From Axinella damicornis (Eukaryota; Porifera; Demospongiae; Axinellida; Axinellidae): DNA of 64,000 nucleotides. The stretch lies in the NCBI GenBank assembly GCA_963931865.1, contig OZ007517.1:1144268-1208267 (forward strand). The letters run 5' to 3'. A model generated the notes under the pieces. That model had not been told where the DNA came from, searched no databases, and saw only the letters and a program-made list of their open reading frames with translations. Shown piece by piece: positions 50,331-63,400 of the stretch. The position numbers were made by a program, and so were the translations under genes. The stretch's first letter is position 1; the number at the start of each line of letters is the position of its first letter.

Positions 50331-51420
50331 TAGGATGAGCCCCGCCCATCACAGTAGACAAAGTACCGGACACGCATGCGCATTCAGCACTGGCCCCTTG
50401 AAGCCTACTTCCTGCTGGACACTTGAATACGGACACATGCAGGTACAATCTAAGGAACAGAAAACGTTGTGGGCCTGGAAACGAGGCTACAGAAACAGCA
50501 CTGCTGTTCTGTAGGGTGACCGATGTGAAAAATGGAACAGTGAACCAAAATTGGCAGAAACAGCACTCCTGGTGAGCGACAGCACACCAGGAGTAACACA
50601 GTGAAACCAGCAGAGATGAAGTATTGTCTTGTTTGGTACATGTACACTGCCACTTGTTGTGGAGGGCATCCTAGCCTCGTTCCCAGTATTACTGTATTAC
50701 AGTACGCAAAATACGTAAATGATCAAAACAGTGCCGTCAGCGTAAAGGGAGCTTTAAAATGCTGTTCTTGAATGGTTTTAGTTTTGATCACATTATTCAC
50801 ATGCACTCGATCAAAGGCTGTATCGATGGTTTTTCATGATTTTGGGTCAAATCAACCTACAGCAAAATGGACTACCTAGTGTAGTATAAAATTAGTATGC
50901 TGTTGGCTCAGCAGAAATAAATCATAATGGTTTCCTAAATTTTGGTACCTCCTTGAAAGCCTGGCTGCATGTACAAGAGCTATAGTGTCACAACCAGGTT
51001 GTTAAGAGCCTGGCTGTTTTTGAGAGCCCAGTTGTTGAAAATCTGTTGGTGAGAGCCAGTTTTTAGAGCCTGGTTGTTGAGAGCATGAGTTTTGAAAACC
51101 TGGTCCTGTCCTGGTTGTTGTAAGTACGTTTTTACGAGCCTGCATGGTTTTTGATATTTTGAGCCACGGGGTTAGGGGAAAGGTTAGGCTAGGGCCAGGA
51201 AGGAAACTGGAATTAGCTATACCACATCTGGGATGCCAATAGATAGATAGATAGATAAATAAAGTAGATAGATATATAGATAGATAGATAAATAAAGTAG
51301 ATAGATATATAGATAGATACATATTGTGCATGTGCTATAAAATCTTATCACTTGTGTAAGATTAAGCTAGCTACAGCGACTCAACTTTCTTCGTAACATT
51401 TAGTATGCTTATGCAACGTT
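50331..51420. other. No gene recognised; GATA microsatellite at 51,238-51,325
   Basis: Contains a solo TAGCCTCGTTCCCAG terminus near 50,672, a series of AGAGCC-TG-TTGTT words at 51,005-51,120 and a GATA/AAAT microsatellite. No exon. Confidence 0.5.
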
Positions 51421-51435
51421 AGTCAATGGACTTTT

Positions 51436-51634
51436 TCAAACATGCTCGTCAAGCATGTACTCATCAAAAGCATGTTCATCAAAGGCATCTTCACCAAATG
51501 CCAGAGCGCCCTCACTCCAGTCCAATGCCTGGTTCTCAAAAATGTACTGATCGTCAGCTGGTGTAATCCCGAAAGCTGGCCTATCCTCAAATGGCATCCG
51601 ATATGAGTCATCACCATCCTTGGTATGCCTTTTC
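51436..51634 (-). CDS. Receptor B last exon, option 2 (acidic tail)
   Basis: Joins the membrane exon in frame (split codon AG|G), giving KRHTKDGDDSYRMPFEDRPA, then an acidic, repetitive end EDAFDEHAFDEYMLDEHV. No NPxY motif. An AG acceptor precedes 51,634. Confidence 0.6.
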
Positions 51635-54429
51635 CTGTTCCATGTATGTATGTATGCATGTGTATATGTATGTATGCATGTGTGCATGTATGTATGTGTG
51701 TATGTATGTATGTATGTATTGTATGAAGTATGCATGAATGGCTTCATCAATGCCAGTCAAAGGTGAGCCACCATGCATACACAGTGCCAAGTGGATAGTA
51801 CACACTCTAGAAAACATAAATGACTGCACATGTAGGTACACACAATAGAGCATAACTATTGCGGAGTTTTATCAACACGAATAAATCCCACTATCTAGTA
51901 GGTATTTGCACTGGAAACGTTTATGAGTTGCAGTCGGACAGACTGCCATATATCACATCCCTTGTCCTCTTGGTCACAGGCTCTCTCCTCTGAAGCTCAC
52001 AGACTTCTTTCCAAAGCTGTTGCTGATACACAGGAGCTCTCTCAACCGATCGCAACAACAGACGTGCCACGTTGACCAGCTCAACTGAAGTGGTTGGGAG
52101 GCCAACAAAGCCCTGTGCTGAATCTGACTCATAAGCCTCCAAGTCCTGCCTTGACCCTGAGAGTCAAAAGAGATGAGAAGGGTACGGCAGGGGAAGAGTA
52201 TCGATTGCATGTACAGCCTGCGGCATGTGGCAAAGTTCGGGATTGTTCACTTTGTCACATGATGGCAAAATACCGACACAGCTGCAACTTGAAAGTCACA
52301 GTCTGGACCAAGAGGCAATATGATTGGGTTGAATGGTCACACGACTACAAACTCTTTATAAATATTATTATAGCCCACCTGGGTTTCTTCCGGCCTATGA
52401 CTGACATGGCAATGATTAAAATGATGGTAACAGTTACTAGCAGCAGGATGATGCCTCCTCCAACACTGGAAACTGCTGCTACAATGGTAGTGAGGGAACC
52501 ACTCGGTCCAGTTGAAGTGACAGTGGTTGTAGGTGTGTATATAGCTGCGGCAAGATATCATTAACATGATAAATTATGTCTTAGGGTTAGGGTTTGCTCT
52601 ACTTACTTGCGGTGCACCGCACTCCGGCAGTTCGGTTTGGGTTGTAACACACTGGGTTAGTGATCACTCCCGGACCAGGTGTGTTGCACTGAATCCCAAA
52701 TGTCTCAGCACCATTGCACATCACATTCTCCAGGTAGACAGGGCCGTACCAGGGTGGAAGGACTGAGCCATTCAACACTTGCGCATCTGCAGGGAGAATA
52801 TAAGAGGTGCAGATGTTTGTATGTTCACTGTTTCTAATGTGACCACCAAACAAGTCTACGTACCAAAGTTTGTCAAGTTGTAGCCAAATTCACGGCAAGC
52901 AACTTGAGCATCCAGCTGGTCCCAGCCCACATCACATATTGCTCCAAATGTTCCATTAATGCACACCTCCACTCTTCCCTGATGGTAGAAGGCACCAGCA
53001 GGGGTAGATCCGTAGTTGACATTGCCAAACCGAAGTTGTCCATCGTAGCAGCTTGGGGCAGGTGATGGAGTAGTCAACCCTTCGTGGAAGAACGGCTGCA
53101 GTAATTACTTCATGCTACACATCACTGCCTGATGTCAGTGAACTACGAATCAAACGGTGTCATCTGTATGGCACTTACAGGATTGAAGGGTAAATTTATT
53201 CATCTTACCTATCTAACCATTACTTAATTTGGTCTACTTACTTGCGGTGCACCGCACTCCGGCAGTTCGGTTTGGGTTGTAACACACTGGGTTAGTGATC
53301 ACTCCCAGACCAGGTGTGTTGCACTGAATCCCAAATGTCTCAGCACCATTGCACATCACATTCTCCAGGTAGACAGGGCCGTACCAGGGTGGAAGGACTG
53401 AGCCATTCAACACTTGCGCATCTGCAGGGAGAATATAAGAGGTGCAGATGTTTGTATGTTCACTGTTTCTAATGTGACCACCAAACAAGTCTACGTACCA
53501 AAGTTTGTCAAGTTGTAGCCAAATTCACGGCAAGCGACTTGAGCATCCAGCTGGTCCCAGCCTACATCACAGATTGCTCCAAATGTTCCATTAATGCACA
53601 CCTCCACTCTTCCCTGATGGTAGAAGGCACCAGCTGGGGTAGATCCGTAGTTGGCATTGCCAAACCGAAGTTGTCCATCGTAGCAGCTTGGGGCAGGTGA
53701 TGGAGTAGTCAACCCTTCGTGGAAGAACGGCTGCAGTAATTACTTCATGCTACACATCACTGCCTGATGTCAGTGAACTACGAATCAAATGGTGTCATCT
53801 GTATGGCTAACAGAGACACTTACAGGATTGAAGGGTAAATTTATTCATCTCACCTATCTAACCATTACTTAATTTGGTACTGTACAAGAGAGACCAAAGT
53901 CAATTTTTACCTAACTACCAAAGAGAGAGCAACAATGTCTAGAGCAACTATTATATTGAGGAATTGTGGAGAGGTGGAGAAGGGAGGGATGTAGGGAGTG
54001 AGAAGTTGAGGGGTGGAGAGTGGAGATGGAGAGGCAATCGAAGCGTACCAGTCAGTGTTGTTCCAACCACAGGGTCACTGCTCCTCCTGAACCCAGCTGT
54101 GTTGATTGCCGTGACAACAACACTATAGTCGGTTCTTGGGGCGAGGCCAGACAACATGACCATCTGCCCACTCACTGATCGACTTCCTGTGTCACTGAAG
54201 GTACTGTCATAGCTCTTGGTACCAACATACATCACCTGCAGGGAAGAGTTGACATTGTGGGAGTGGCATCGAGGGAGCGAGTGTTAAGTTAACTATCACT
54301 GACTGTTGGTATAATATTCTGGAAGTACTCCACACGGTTGATGGCTGGAGTACAATAATAGTTTGTCTGCTGCCATTTCTGGATACAGTACATGTTATAT
54401 ATCTTGTGTCTTGTGGTAGTTGACATTGT

Positions 54430-54465
<36 letters not shown>

Positions 54466-57400
54466 ACTGACGTTCAAATTGATAGGGAGTTTATATCATC
54501 CAAGGTGATAAAGCAGTTACACACATGCCGGTACTGCCTTTGCAGATGGATGGATCCATAGCAACCATGAAATAGGTTTCTTGTAAACTCTACATACATT
54601 GTAGGGTCCAAGGATCCCGTTCGGCATAGTGGGCGCCTCCCAGGTCACTATCATGCTGGTCTGGGTGATGCCTGATAGCGTCACATTACGAGGATCCGTG
54701 GGGACTAGGGGGATAAGGGTTGTGGAGGAGATACAAAGACAGGAATGGTCATGTTCAGCAAGTCCACCTAACGTACTCAACCCCTCCCTCCCCCTCCCAC
54801 CCTCCCTCCCCCTCCCTAGCTGGATCAGTACAAATAACTTACTGTCTGGCAGGGTCATGGCTGTGGGTGAGGGTGAGCTGACAGTGCCACACCCCAGCAC
54901 ATTGCAAGCCCGGACTGCAAACTGGTAGTTGTTGAAAGGAATAACACCTTCAGAGATGTTGTATCTGAAGCTTCCATCACGGAACATCAGACTTCCCACT
55001 TCAAGCATGCCTATTGTCATGAAAGGGGCTGTTATGTTGATGTCCTGTAGGTAGGTGATGAACAATGTGATTGGACGGTTGCCGTCGAATGCGGGAGTCC
55101 ACCGGAGGGCCAACCAGCGTGATCCCATGTCAAACACCATAACATCCGTGGGTGCGTCAGGTACCTCTGTAAAGAGGGAAATATAATCACACAGCAATCA
55201 CATGGCAACCATTTGAGCGTAAGGAAGGATGTTTGAACAAACTGAGTTGCAAGCGATTGATAGTGTGCTAACTAAGGTTTCTTATAAGAATACAGGCACT
55301 TATGGAGTTCATGAACTTTGCATGAGCTTACCCAGCACAACCAGTGGGATGGAGGGAGACAGAGCTGTGAGGGTGGTGGTCTGTGGCAGCATGTTGGTGG
55401 CAGTGCAGGTGTAGTTTGCTGTGTCCCCTCTCTCCAGGCGATCAAAGCTCAGCACACTCACTAACACAAGCTCCCCAAGCAAACGGATGTCATTCATGTT
55501 AAATTCAGTCATGGCCTCCAGAAGTCCTTCGATTGTACCATTCCCCATAAATCCACTGCTTTCATATGAAGATCCACTGGCAATGCCAAAATGGAAGGCA
55601 GTGATCCGTCCATCTGGAGTGGACATGACCTCTTCGTCGTCTTTCTGCCAGGTGATGGAGGGGAGGGGAAAGCCAGTTGTGAGGCAGACCAGCGAAGTTG
55701 GAAGGGAGACACTGACTTCAGTGAGGCTTGAGACATTGTTGATAACTGGGTAGACTATAGTGTGAGGAGGGGAAGAGGGAGAGGGGAAGAAGTATTCAGT
55801 GGAAGAAGTATAACGAGCCTAGGGACGAGTGAGCTAGTGCCATATGACCCACCATGAACAGTGAGGTTGGCATCAGACACGTCGTCTCCAATGATATTCA
55901 TTGCAGCGCAAGTGTATGTCCCTCTGTCTTCATACTGCACATTGAGGACAGTCAGCTCACCAAACCCAGCCCCAATCCCCCTCATTCGTTTGATCAGGTA
56001 ATTGTCCGTATCAGGTAAAGTGGTGTCAATAATGGATTCTGTGTTGCCATTACAGTTGGTGAAAGTCCAGAACACATCATGCGGAGGTACGGCTGAAGCC
56101 TCACACTGGAACACTGCACTGCTGCCGTTGTTGATTTCATACTGGTCCGCAGGAAGAACAATGATCAAGGGACGACCTGGAAAAAAGGGGTACATAAAGC
56201 ATTATACAAAAGTTTCTAACCCCTTCAAACTTGGCTCAGCACTATAATTAATTACAAGGGACAATAAGTCACTAACTGGTAATTGCCAACATTACTGAAT
56301 GGACACACAAACATTCACATACTACATACGTACCAGAGACCAGCAAATCGATGTATGAGAACCGTACACCAGCCGGGTTGGTAGCAACAAGAAAGTACCT
56401 TCCTTCATCTGTCTCCCCACCAATTCCTCTTCGTTGTTGGGTAATATTAGACACTGTCAGGTCTATGAAATGCATACCATCAAACTCAGAGAATGTCAGC
56501 GTGGATACTGCAGTCCTGTTTGTGAGATTTGTAATTTCTTGTCCTGCAAAGGGATTGTCGCCAAAGTCTGCCACATAAAACCATTGGAGACCCTGTAGAA
56601 TGACTAGGGGAGCTGCTTCATCGATTCTGAAGGACAGGGTAACACTGTCAGTCTCATTTCCGATCACTTGCTGACCAGGAGCGAGAGGGACAACAACAGG
56701 GGGAACTGAGTGGGGGAAGAGAGGAGGAGAGAAAGCAGGACTATGTAAATAGGGGAGGAGTGGAGGAGAGGAAGTAGAAATATGAGAGTTGTACATCTAG
56801 CAGTAGACAAACAATTAACACCGTGTTACCAAAATCACAGGTAAGTTCACACAATCACAAATGTATCTCAGCCAAAAATCCTGAGGTGCTTGCTATGCAA
56901 TACTGAAGAACTACTTGTCTCTAAGTTTCCCATAAATGTCTGCAACTGACAGTTTATGGTATTCTAGTGGATGCTTTACAGATTATCCTGAGACCTACCT
57001 TGCACAAAGAGTGTAAAGTTTTGAGTAGCAATCGGCTGCACTGCATTGATGTTAGAAGCCATGCAGGTGTACATATCTGTGTCACTGCCATTGGTGTTGA
57101 AGGTCACGCTATGCTCCACTTGATAAACGTTTCCTGCTGGAGTTGGTATCATCATTTGAGATGGCTCACCCAGCATCAGGCGTGAATTCAATTCACCAGT
57201 ACTGACCAGGCTCTGACCGTTGCCCAACTCCCCTTCAGGTGTCAGAAGCATACCTCCTCTGAACCACTGGATGGTTGGTGGGGGGATACCAGTGGCAATA
57301 CATTCGAATGTCACTGAATCAGTTACATTGATAACATATCCAGTGAAACTGTCATTCGGGAAGATTATTTCAGGAATCACTGTAGAGAGGAAAGCAAACA

Positions 57401-60400
57401 AAAGCAGATAAACTATGGATACAGGGAGATTAAGATTTGAATGGTGGCAAATTCAGTGGAACTGATCAGTTTAGAGGGAAGGTTGACAAATTTCTTACCA
57501 TGCACTGTGAGCTCAGCACTTGCAGTATCCTGGCCAGGTTCATTTGTAGCTCTGCAGACATACACACCAGGCTGAGCATCAGAGGGGTCAGCCATTACAA
57601 TGGTCAGATTGCTCAGAATCTCCCTCTCTCCAGAGGTATCTGTAGTAATCTCAATTGTATCGTCCACAGGCACTAGCTGGTCCAGGAGTGAACCATTCTC
57701 AAACATCCTCCACCATGTGATCTGTGGCCTGGGTCGTGCAGTGGCATTGCAGAGGAAGGTGGCTGACTGAGGCTGGACCACTGTCAAGTTCTCTGGAGGC
57801 TCGAGGATGGTGGGAGCAACTGGGAAAGAGGAAACACAGTTGAGTTGGTATTAATACTGTTCTGTCATGGCATAGTAATGCCTCAGTCCTATCCCTCCCT
57901 GATCCACACATAAGCTTGGAATAATCACCAGCTTACCATTAACAAATAGCTCAAAGTCTTGAGTATCACTGGGTGTCACAGCATTCCCATTGGAGGCTAC
58001 ACAGGTGTAGGTACCAGAGTCAGCATCCATGGTGTTGGCCAGGGTCAGGTTGCGACTCACAAGGAAGATATTCCCACCATCAGTTGGGTAGAGTTCTGGC
58101 ATTGTTGGGTTACTGAGGGTGACTCGTGCATTACTAATTGGCATTCCATTCCTCATCCAGTTAATCTCAGGTGGTGGGATACCAGTGGCTGAGCAGGTGA
58201 AGGTTACTGGGTCAGTCTCATTTACAACATACACAGTACTGTCCACAGGGAAGGTGATGTTTGGTATCACTGGAAGAGAACGGTTGGGAAGAATAAAGGT
58301 CTTGAATCACAACTCTCTCTGATGAAACATTACCGACTTACCATGCACAGTGAGTTCAGCAGTTGCAGTGTCCTGGCCAGCAGCATTAGTAGCTTGGCAG
58401 ACATATCCACCAGCATCAGACGGGTCAGCCATTACGATAGTCAGATTGCTCACTATCTCTCTTTCTCCAAAGTTATCACTACTGATCTCAATTGTGTTTG
58501 TTCGTGCCATCAACTGGTTACCCATCCTCCACCATGTGATCTGTGGCCTGGGTCGTGCAGTGGCATTGCAGAGGAAAGTGGCTGACTGAGGCTGGACCAC
58601 TGCCAGGTTCTCTGGAGGCACAAAGATGGTGGGGGCAACTGGGGAAGATGAGAGAAGAACAGTTGAATTGTACTGTTTTGGTTTTGTACCCCTAATATTC
58701 ACACTACATGTACGGCATGGAGCAATACAGTGTACATACCACCATTGTTGCACATGTCCAACTTACCATTCACAAACAGCTCAAAGTTTCGAGTTAAACT
58801 GGGAGTCACAGCATTCGCATTGGAGGCCACACAGGTGTAGGTACCTGAGTCAGCATCCATGGTGTTGGCCAGGGTCAGGTTGCGACTGACAAAGTAGATG
58901 TTCCCACCATCAGGTGAGTAGAGCTCTGGCATTGTTGGGTTACTGAGGGTGATTCGTGTGTTACTGAATGGCACTCCATTCCTCATCCAGGTGATCTCAG
59001 GTGGTGGGATACCAGTGGCTGAGCAGGTGAAGGTCACTGGGTCAGCCTCATTCACAGTGTACGTGAAGGTATTGTCCACAGGGAAGGTGATGTTCGGTAT
59101 CACTGGAAGAGAATGAATTCAAGAAAAATGTATTTGCCAGTGCAGTAAAGGTCATATATGTTTCCTTATTTGGCTTACCATGAACTATAAGAGTGGCCTG
59201 CTCTGTAGTATTTCCAGGTTCATTCACACCCATACAGCCATAGGCACCAGCATCAGAGGATTCTGTGCCAACGATGGTTAGGTTGCTCCTCCTCTCCCTC
59301 TCTCCAATCTCCTGTTCCACAATACTGAAATTTCCTGATGGTGGTTGTAGTAGAGTAAAGTCTGATACTCTAAACCATGCAATTGCTGGCCTGGGTCTGC
59401 CAGTAGCCAGACAGGAGAAAGTGGCATCTTCAGGTTCAACAACCGTGACGTTGTCCGGTGGGTCAAGGATTTGAGCTGCAACTGTGGAAATGAGAAGGAT
59501 TAATTTAAACATGCCCGGGGTATAACTTGAATGACCCACATACCTTGGACAATCAGTTCAAAGTCTTGAGTCACAGTGGGTGTCCTGGCATTCCCATTGG
59601 AGGCCACACAGGTGTAGGTATCTGAGTCATTGTCCCTGGTGTTGCTGATTGTCAGGTTGCGACTGACAGAGTAGACGCTTCCACCAGTTGTTGGAAATGC
59701 CTCTGGATCAGAGGGATTGCCGAGACTAATACGTGGGTATACGTTATTATCTAGGAGTACTCCATTCCTCGTCCAGGTGATCTCAGGTGGTGGGATACCA
59801 GTGGCTGAGCACATAAATATCACTGGGTCAGTCTCATTTACAACATAGGTGAAGTTTGCCAGTGGGAGCAGGATGCTTGGAACCACTGCACAATGAACAG
59901 ACATAATCATCATGCACGTCTTTACTGTTTCTAGAAAGTGATGCTAGACTTGTAAAGATATGAAGATAAATGTAGTCTCGGTCCCAGACCTTTCATCCAA
60001 CACGTATATCGCTTCCGGTATAATGTGCAGACTAAAAGTGATCTGCACTGGGGTTGGTTGGGTCTGGGCCAGGACCAATATGAGATAAATCATATACAGA
60101 TACTATTTCTACATTAAATTGTGCTGCAATTATACCATTTCAGCATTTGGTATGTATGGATGGTGAACTGAGGTTCAGATCAACTGTACCTACCATACAC
60201 TGTCAGCACTGCAGAGGCCGGAACTGTAGCAAGTTCATTGCTAGCCACACAGACATACTCAGCAGCATCAACTGGTTGGGGCTGGAGGACGATGAGATTA
60301 CTCTGTCGTGTCCTAGGGAGGTCATCCGCTGTTATAGTGATATTGACTCCATCTGAGGACAGCTGTGTAAGGCTGTTATCTAGTTCCCGCCTCCACCATG

Positions 60401-63400
60401 TTATCTCTGGAGTTAGGACCCCATCAGCTACACAGGTGAACACAGCAGGGTTGGGTGACACCACAGTTGTGTCCATGGGAGGGATCAAGATGGTGGCTGG
60501 AACTGGAGATGGAAGATAGGTACAGATATAGAGAAACACAATTGTCAATTACATGTGCAGTTTTACAAATGTGACCTACCACACACACACATATGCCTGT
60601 ACCGTAGTCTCTCGAAAATACGCCCACCCTCGAAAATACGCCCACCCCCCTTTTTCGCGACAAGTTGTTGCAAAGGGTCATTTATTACTCGAAAGTACGC
60701 CCACCCTATTAGCTCGAACAGGAAAGCACTTGAATAGCTCCGGAAGAAGCACCGTCAAAGAGGTTGGACTAAGAAATGAAGGCTGGTACTATTTGCAATG
60801 AATTCCATTATGTTGCATGCCATTGCATAATCAGCTGTGTACTGAATGCATGACATGAGACCGTGCACGCTCTGTGCATTGCATGTTTGTGTCTTCGCGT
60901 GTGCAGTCGCCTAGCGTAGCACTAGCAGCGCACTACGGATTTCTAGGAAGCAGCAGCAATCGGCAAGTCCCGAAGATAGTCTGCGCACTGTACGTCATTG
61001 AAGCAGTCCTGCTGTGTCTTGTTTGCTGTTCCTGTAGCTACTCACACGAAGAGATTGTTCCTGCTCACCAAGAAACTCCGGGACTAGTAGTAGTTAAGCC
61101 TTGCTAGAATGACTGTTGCCGTATTGCACTCGTATACGCATGTACTTGGGTGGGCCTACTTTCGAGTCAAGGGTGGGCCTATTTTCGGGAGAGGGGTCCT
61201 CGAAAATACGCCCATCCCCCTCTTTGAGCAGATTCTAAATTCATCGCCCATGGGCGTATTTTCGAGAGACTACGGTATAGCATCTATGAGAAAAGGTAGA
61301 GAGACAAGAACAAAGCTGTCTAATGCTTACTTTGCACAGCCAGCTCAAACACACTCCTGTTGGTAAAAGAGAGACTCAGTTCTGGGATTGTGCTAGAGGC
61401 TTCGCAGGTGAACATTCCTGAATCTTCCTCAGCAACATTGAAGATGGTCAGCACCCGAGACACCATGAATGTGCCATCATCCACGTATACAGATGATGAT
61501 TCCTCAGCCAGTTGGACTCGTGACACAAGGTCCATTCCTGCTCCTGACTCCCCCCCAGTCCTGTTCAGCTCCACACCTCCTCGTAGGAACCTGATTGATG
61601 GTGGAGGGATGCCACGGGCTGAGCATGTAAGTGAGATGTCATCTGTCCTATTGACACGGAATAGTTCTCCATCCACTGGCTCCACAATAACAGGAGCAAC
61701 TGCATAATAATTGAGAGGGAAGAATAATAAGGCTACTGAAGTGCCCAATGAAAGTGATATCAAATTGTGTTGCATACCAAACACTGTGACTTCAGCATTA
61801 GAACTGGTAACTGGACCAAACGTGTTCTCTGCAGTGCAGCTGTAGTTGGCAGTATCAAAGGCATCAGTGGGCTCAATCGTTAGTGTACTGGTGACATTTT
61901 CACCAGTGTAGGTGGTACTGATGGCAACTTTAGTCATGAACTCAGACATCTCCACCGCGGTGCCATTTGGAAACACTTTGGTCCAGGTGACCTGTGGGGT
62001 GGGCTCTCCAGTGGCAGTGCAGCTGAGGACGGCAGGATCAGGTGAGAGGACATCCACATCCATGGGGTCTCCAAACAGAGTGACAGAGACTGCAGACAAA
62101 GAAAAGCATCCTATCTACATGTGATGTTATGCTTACAGGTTTCCACTCAATACTAATTAGCTCTGAGTGAAGCGGGGCAATAATTTCACAAGTGGTCATG
62201 GTGATTGCAGTAATGGTGATTGCACTTCCAAAGCAACATTTCTTCTAGATAAGATCACTAGAAGCAATCCAGCAAAATTAACAGTCCCAAAAGGAACAAA
62301 ATTGAAAGTAACTTCCTACAGAAGTATAACCAGTGCTGTGTACATGTAGGAAATGCATGCCACACAAGTACAACTTTAGTGGCTACATACACACAGCAAA
62401 TTACTACACAATGCCACATGTCGGTATACTCGTCTCCACTATACATGCCAAATGTCACTGTTGCTGTATTGTACACACTGAGTTAAAAACCTCATCCTCT
62501 CGCACGTACCGGTATATGATTAAAACCCATGCACCTGGGACACTACAACGCAGGCCCCAGGCCTACAGGTTTAATAAAGCGATATCTTGTCTATTATGTA
62601 ATGGAGTCTTACTGGCTTGGATGATGTTGATACTGGCTGCATCCACACCTAGGTCATTGGTGGCAATGCAGATATAGACCCCATACCGGTCCACTTGTGT
62701 GATACTGAGAGTGAAATTGCCACTCATAGGGTCAGAGTTCAGGCGTGTGGTTTCTTCCCCCATCAGTACCCAGGCGTAAGTAATGGGAGGGTCCCCAGTG
62801 GCCGTACACATCAGGTCAACAGACTCGCCCAAGACCACTGGAGACACCAGATCTGGTTGTATCGTTATCCAACTGGGTGGCTCTGTGGGTGCAGTGAGAG
62901 ATAACTCTCTCATGCATGATTATCATTACACTTTATGCATACGTTCATCAGAAGAACTGCTGATGACTTTGGGCCAAAAAACAAAACTGCACTGGGAACC
63001 TTCCAGCTGCTATAGCCCTGTGGTCATTGAACCAGCCTGCATGTGGTCATCAGCCCACAGACATTGGCAAACATGCACTCATCAGCTGACCTCCTCAGCC
63101 ACCACATGAATGTGCTATCAGATATGCACAATCACGGAGTCCTGACTTGCTATCCACATGATGCAAGTAAACCAATGGAATCCCAAGATGATTATGAACT
63201 AAAAAAGCGTGGATGGCGTGAGCTTGAGGACATGCTGGCAAAACTGTCACAGAAACAATAAATTTAGACACAATAAGTTAAATCTGTAAGTCCCAGGAAA
63301 CTTACTAATCAGTGAGGGGTCTATACTGAATGAATAGTGTCCTATTAACTTAATAGTGCAATCTAGTGATTGCCCGAGCATCTGATATTCAGTGTGAGGG

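Noticed and set aside
63043..63261. 72-codon plus-strand frame in a receptor B intron
   Set aside because: No recognised motif, not present in the A intron and no splice context. It is likely chance.
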